Assembly (NCBI GenBank): GCA_910588165.1
Contig: CAJUOR010000048.1
Span: 1-14,494 of the forward strand
Source of the DNA: an uncultured Thomasclavelia sp.
GTDB lineage: Bacteria; Bacillota_I; Bacilli_A; Erysipelotrichales; Coprobacillaceae
Length of the DNA: 14,494 nt
Direction of reading: 5' to 3'
Made by a program: the position numbers and the translations under genes. This document shows, piece by piece, positions 13,507-14,494 of the stretch. Numbering within the stretch: position 1 is the first letter of the stretch; every line of letters begins with the position of its first letter. The notes beneath the pieces were generated by a model. That model did not search any database. It had not been told where the DNA came from and saw only the letters and a list, made by a program, of their open reading frames with translations.

Positions 13507-13990
13507 TACTATCTTCCTTCATATACTCAAGCACTAAACATTTCAATTCATCTAATTGTTTATTAGCACCAAACACAACTCCATCAACGCTAACAACAGG
13601 TGCTAACCCACAGGCACCAACGCATCTTGTGGCATCAATTGAAAACAAACCATTTTCGCTTGTTCCATTGACCGGTGCCCCTGTCATTTCAATTAATAAA
13701 TCTAAAATTGTCTGCGAGCCATTAACGTAACACGCAGTTCCTAAGCAAACACTGATAATATGTTTGCCCTTTGGTTTTGTTGTGAATTGTGAATAGAAAG
13801 TCACGACACCGTAAACTTTTGACACCGGCTCATTAGTAGCCTCGGCAATTTTGTACATCGCTTCAAATGGAATATAGCCCATTTCGCTTTGAATGTCATG
13901 TAGCATTAACTTGATAGGACCTTTTTTATCCTTGTGCTTAGCAACAATTTCATCAATCCGATCAAGTGAAGCTTGTTTCAATTTGTTCAT
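13487..13990 (-). CDS. hydC: NADH-linked [FeFe]-hydrogenase [2Fe-2S] subunit HydC (NuoE-like)
   Basis: A 167-residue NuoE-like subunit. An N-terminal helical bundle (1-70) with HDIQSEMGYIP (31-41) and KVYGVVTFYSQF (58-69) is followed by a thioredoxin-like [2Fe-2S] domain with C82 and C87 (VCLGTAC) and C123 and C127 (RCVGAC). These match the NuoE/HydC ligand pattern. It passes electrons within HydABC and holds HydB. It is the first gene of the operon. GAGGTG lies just upstream of the ATG, and an extended -10 promoter is 32 nt away. Separation of hydC from hydB by seven genes is notable, because the two products bind each other. Confidence 0.93.
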   Translation of the reverse strand: MNKLKQASLDRIDEIVAKHKDKKGPIKLMLHDIQSEMGYIPFEAMYKIAEATNEPVSKVYGVVTFYSQFTTKPKGKHIISVCLGTACYVNGSQTILDLLIEMTGAPVNGTSENGLFSIDATRCVGACGLAPVVSVDGVVFGANKQLDELKCLVLEYMKEDSNEVIAN

Positions 13991-14015
13991 ATTTACACCT
14001 CATCTTTCTTTTTAT

Positions 14016-14031
14016 ATGTTCATTATAACAT
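14016..14031 (-). promoter_or_regulatory. Extended -10 promoter of the hydrogenase operon within a small palindrome
   Basis: On the minus strand, TGTTATAAT (14030-14022) is a perfect -10 box with the extended TG. No good -35 hexamer is seen 16-18 nt upstream (best is TAGAGC-like), which suits an extended -10 or an activator-assisted promoter. The -10 box is embedded in the inverted repeat ATGTT-N6-AACAT (14016-14031), a possible operator. Two TTTTTGAA copies (14036-14043 and 14055-14062, plus strand) lie just upstream. Confidence 0.55.
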
Positions 14032-14040
14032 AGCATTTTT

Positions 14041-14227
14041 GAAAGCTCTATCACTTTTTGAACTTTCTTAAACTAACACAAAAGACGTTAATTTTTCGAA
14101 TCTTTTGATTAGATGCACATTTTCTTAGAAAAATATCAATTTACGTGTTAACTCCTCCTGGAAAATGTCATTTTATAGATGGATTTACCTTGAAAAACAC
14201 ATATCACATTTCTTGCTACAACAAGAC
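14041..14227. other. Intergenic region upstream of the hydrogenase operon
   Basis: Together with the flanking promoter and terminator this makes 290 nt without a gene (13991-14280). It is very AT-rich. I see no ORF, tRNA or recognised riboswitch. An AGGAGGAG sequence on the minus strand (about 14152-14159) resembles an RBS but no start codon with a meaningful frame follows it. A weak hairpin, TTTTC/GAAAA, lies near 14120-14132. Confidence 0.4.
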
Positions 14228-14282
14228 AAAAAATCTAGAAATAAAGTATCATGATTCACTTTATAACTAGATTCTTTTTTTT
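14228..14282. terminator. Bidirectional terminator after the GH1 gene
   Basis: Stem AATCTAG (14232-14238) / CTAGATT (14267-14273), a 2-nt by 2-nt internal A loop, then ATAAAGT/ACTTTAT (14241-14247/14258-14264) and a 10-nt loop. It is flanked by an A run on the left (T run for the minus strand) and an eight-T run on the right. On the minus strand it ends the 6-phospho-beta-glucosidase transcript just after its stop codon. Confidence 0.85.
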
Positions 14283-14494
14283 ATTCTAAATTCTTACCAT
14301 TGGATGCAATGACTCGTTTGTACCAATCAAACGATCTTTTTTTATAGCGCTTTAAACTGCCATTTCCTTTTTCATCACAATCAACGTAAATAAATCCATA
14401 TCTCTTTTTAAATTCACCTGTTCCTAATGAAACAAAATCGAAAGCGGACCAAGACAAAAATCCAAACACATCAACGCCATCATCAATCACCCAT
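14281..14494 (-). CDS. 6-phospho-beta-glucosidase (GH1), C-terminal fragment cut by window
   Basis: About 70 C-terminal residues of a glycoside hydrolase family 1 phospho-glycosidase; the gene continues past the right edge. The visible part contains VIDDGVDVFGFLSWSAFD, the phospho-sugar-loop region SLGTGEFKKRYGFIYVD, and the typical ending KKRSFDWYKRVIASNG. GH1 enzymes of this type split PTS-imported aryl-beta-glucosides or cellobiose-6-phosphate in the cytoplasm. SWSAFD replaces the more usual TPWGCID-like sequence. It is unrelated to the hydrogenase operon and is separated from it by a terminator. The catalytic Glu residues lie outside the window. Confidence 0.92.
   Translation of the reverse strand, partial: WVIDDGVDVFGFLSWSAFDFVSLGTGEFKKRYGFIYVDCDEKGNGSLKRYKKRSFDWYKRVIASNGKNLE

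Noticed and set aside
13991..14100. Rex operator upstream of hydC
   Set aside because: I searched by eye for the TTGTTAA-N4-TTAACAA pattern as I recall it. Only ATGTT-N6-AACAT is present, with the wrong spacing, so I report a palindrome but not a Rex site.
1..14494. CRISPR arrays, insertion sequences, phage genes
   Set aside because: No regularly spaced repeats, transposase motifs or terminal inverted repeats are visible anywhere in the window.

Overview
The window is AT-rich DNA from a low-GC Gram-positive anaerobe (Bacillota). The ribosome-binding sites are strong GGAGG types, the terminators are short hairpins with T tracts, and the promoters are of the sigma-A type. UGA is used as a normal stop (for example at 4480-4482 and 10037-10039), which excludes the Mycoplasma genetic code. 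An NADH-linked [FeFe]-hydrogenase operon, a GH1 6-phospho-beta-glucosidase fragment and an acpP-adjacent gene resembling a Mollicutes family point to a fermentative gut or oral Firmicute. Erysipelotrichia is my guess; the sequence does not prove it.

Layout. 1-94: 3' part of tRNA-Ile(GAT) and its terminator. 95-320: AT-rich non-coding. 321-871: an orphan Imm-5-like immunity protein with its own terminator. 960-3541 (minus): HAD hydrolase, MalY/PatB-type C-S lyase and AIM24/TIGR00266 protein, reading leftwards. 3661-5213 (plus): PHP phosphoesterase and a tyrosine phosphatase that overlap by 4 nt, divergent from the HAD gene with good promoters on both sides. 5267-5998 (plus): a small sigma-region-4-like protein whose RBS can be hidden in a hairpin, then acyl carrier protein with its own promoter and terminator. 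6057-14040 (minus): one ten-gene hydrogenase operon. 14228-14494: bidirectional terminator and the 3' end of a 6-phospho-beta-glucosidase gene.

The hydrogenase operon is the centre of interest. In transcription order it reads hydC (NuoE-like), DRTGG protein 1, RsbW-like HATPase, a degenerate [FeFe]-hydrogenase-like iron-sulfur protein, DRTGG protein 2, PHP phosphoesterase, a second HATPase without a phosphoacceptor domain, a thioredoxin-like [2Fe-2S] protein, hydB (NuoF-like) and hydA. HydABC would form the soluble NADH- and ferredoxin-linked, probably electron-bifurcating, hydrogenase. The genes between hydC and hydB are not obvious subunits. They look like a redox- or H2-sensing and signalling module: an altered H-cluster protein, two GHKL ATPases, two putative ligand-binding DRTGG domains and a metal-dependent phosphoesterase. 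Related gene sets flank HydABC in Thermotoga and clostridia, but as far as I know the module's function is undefined. Nearly all its genes overlap or abut, so they are probably made at coupled levels. No hydE, hydF or hydG maturase gene is in the window.
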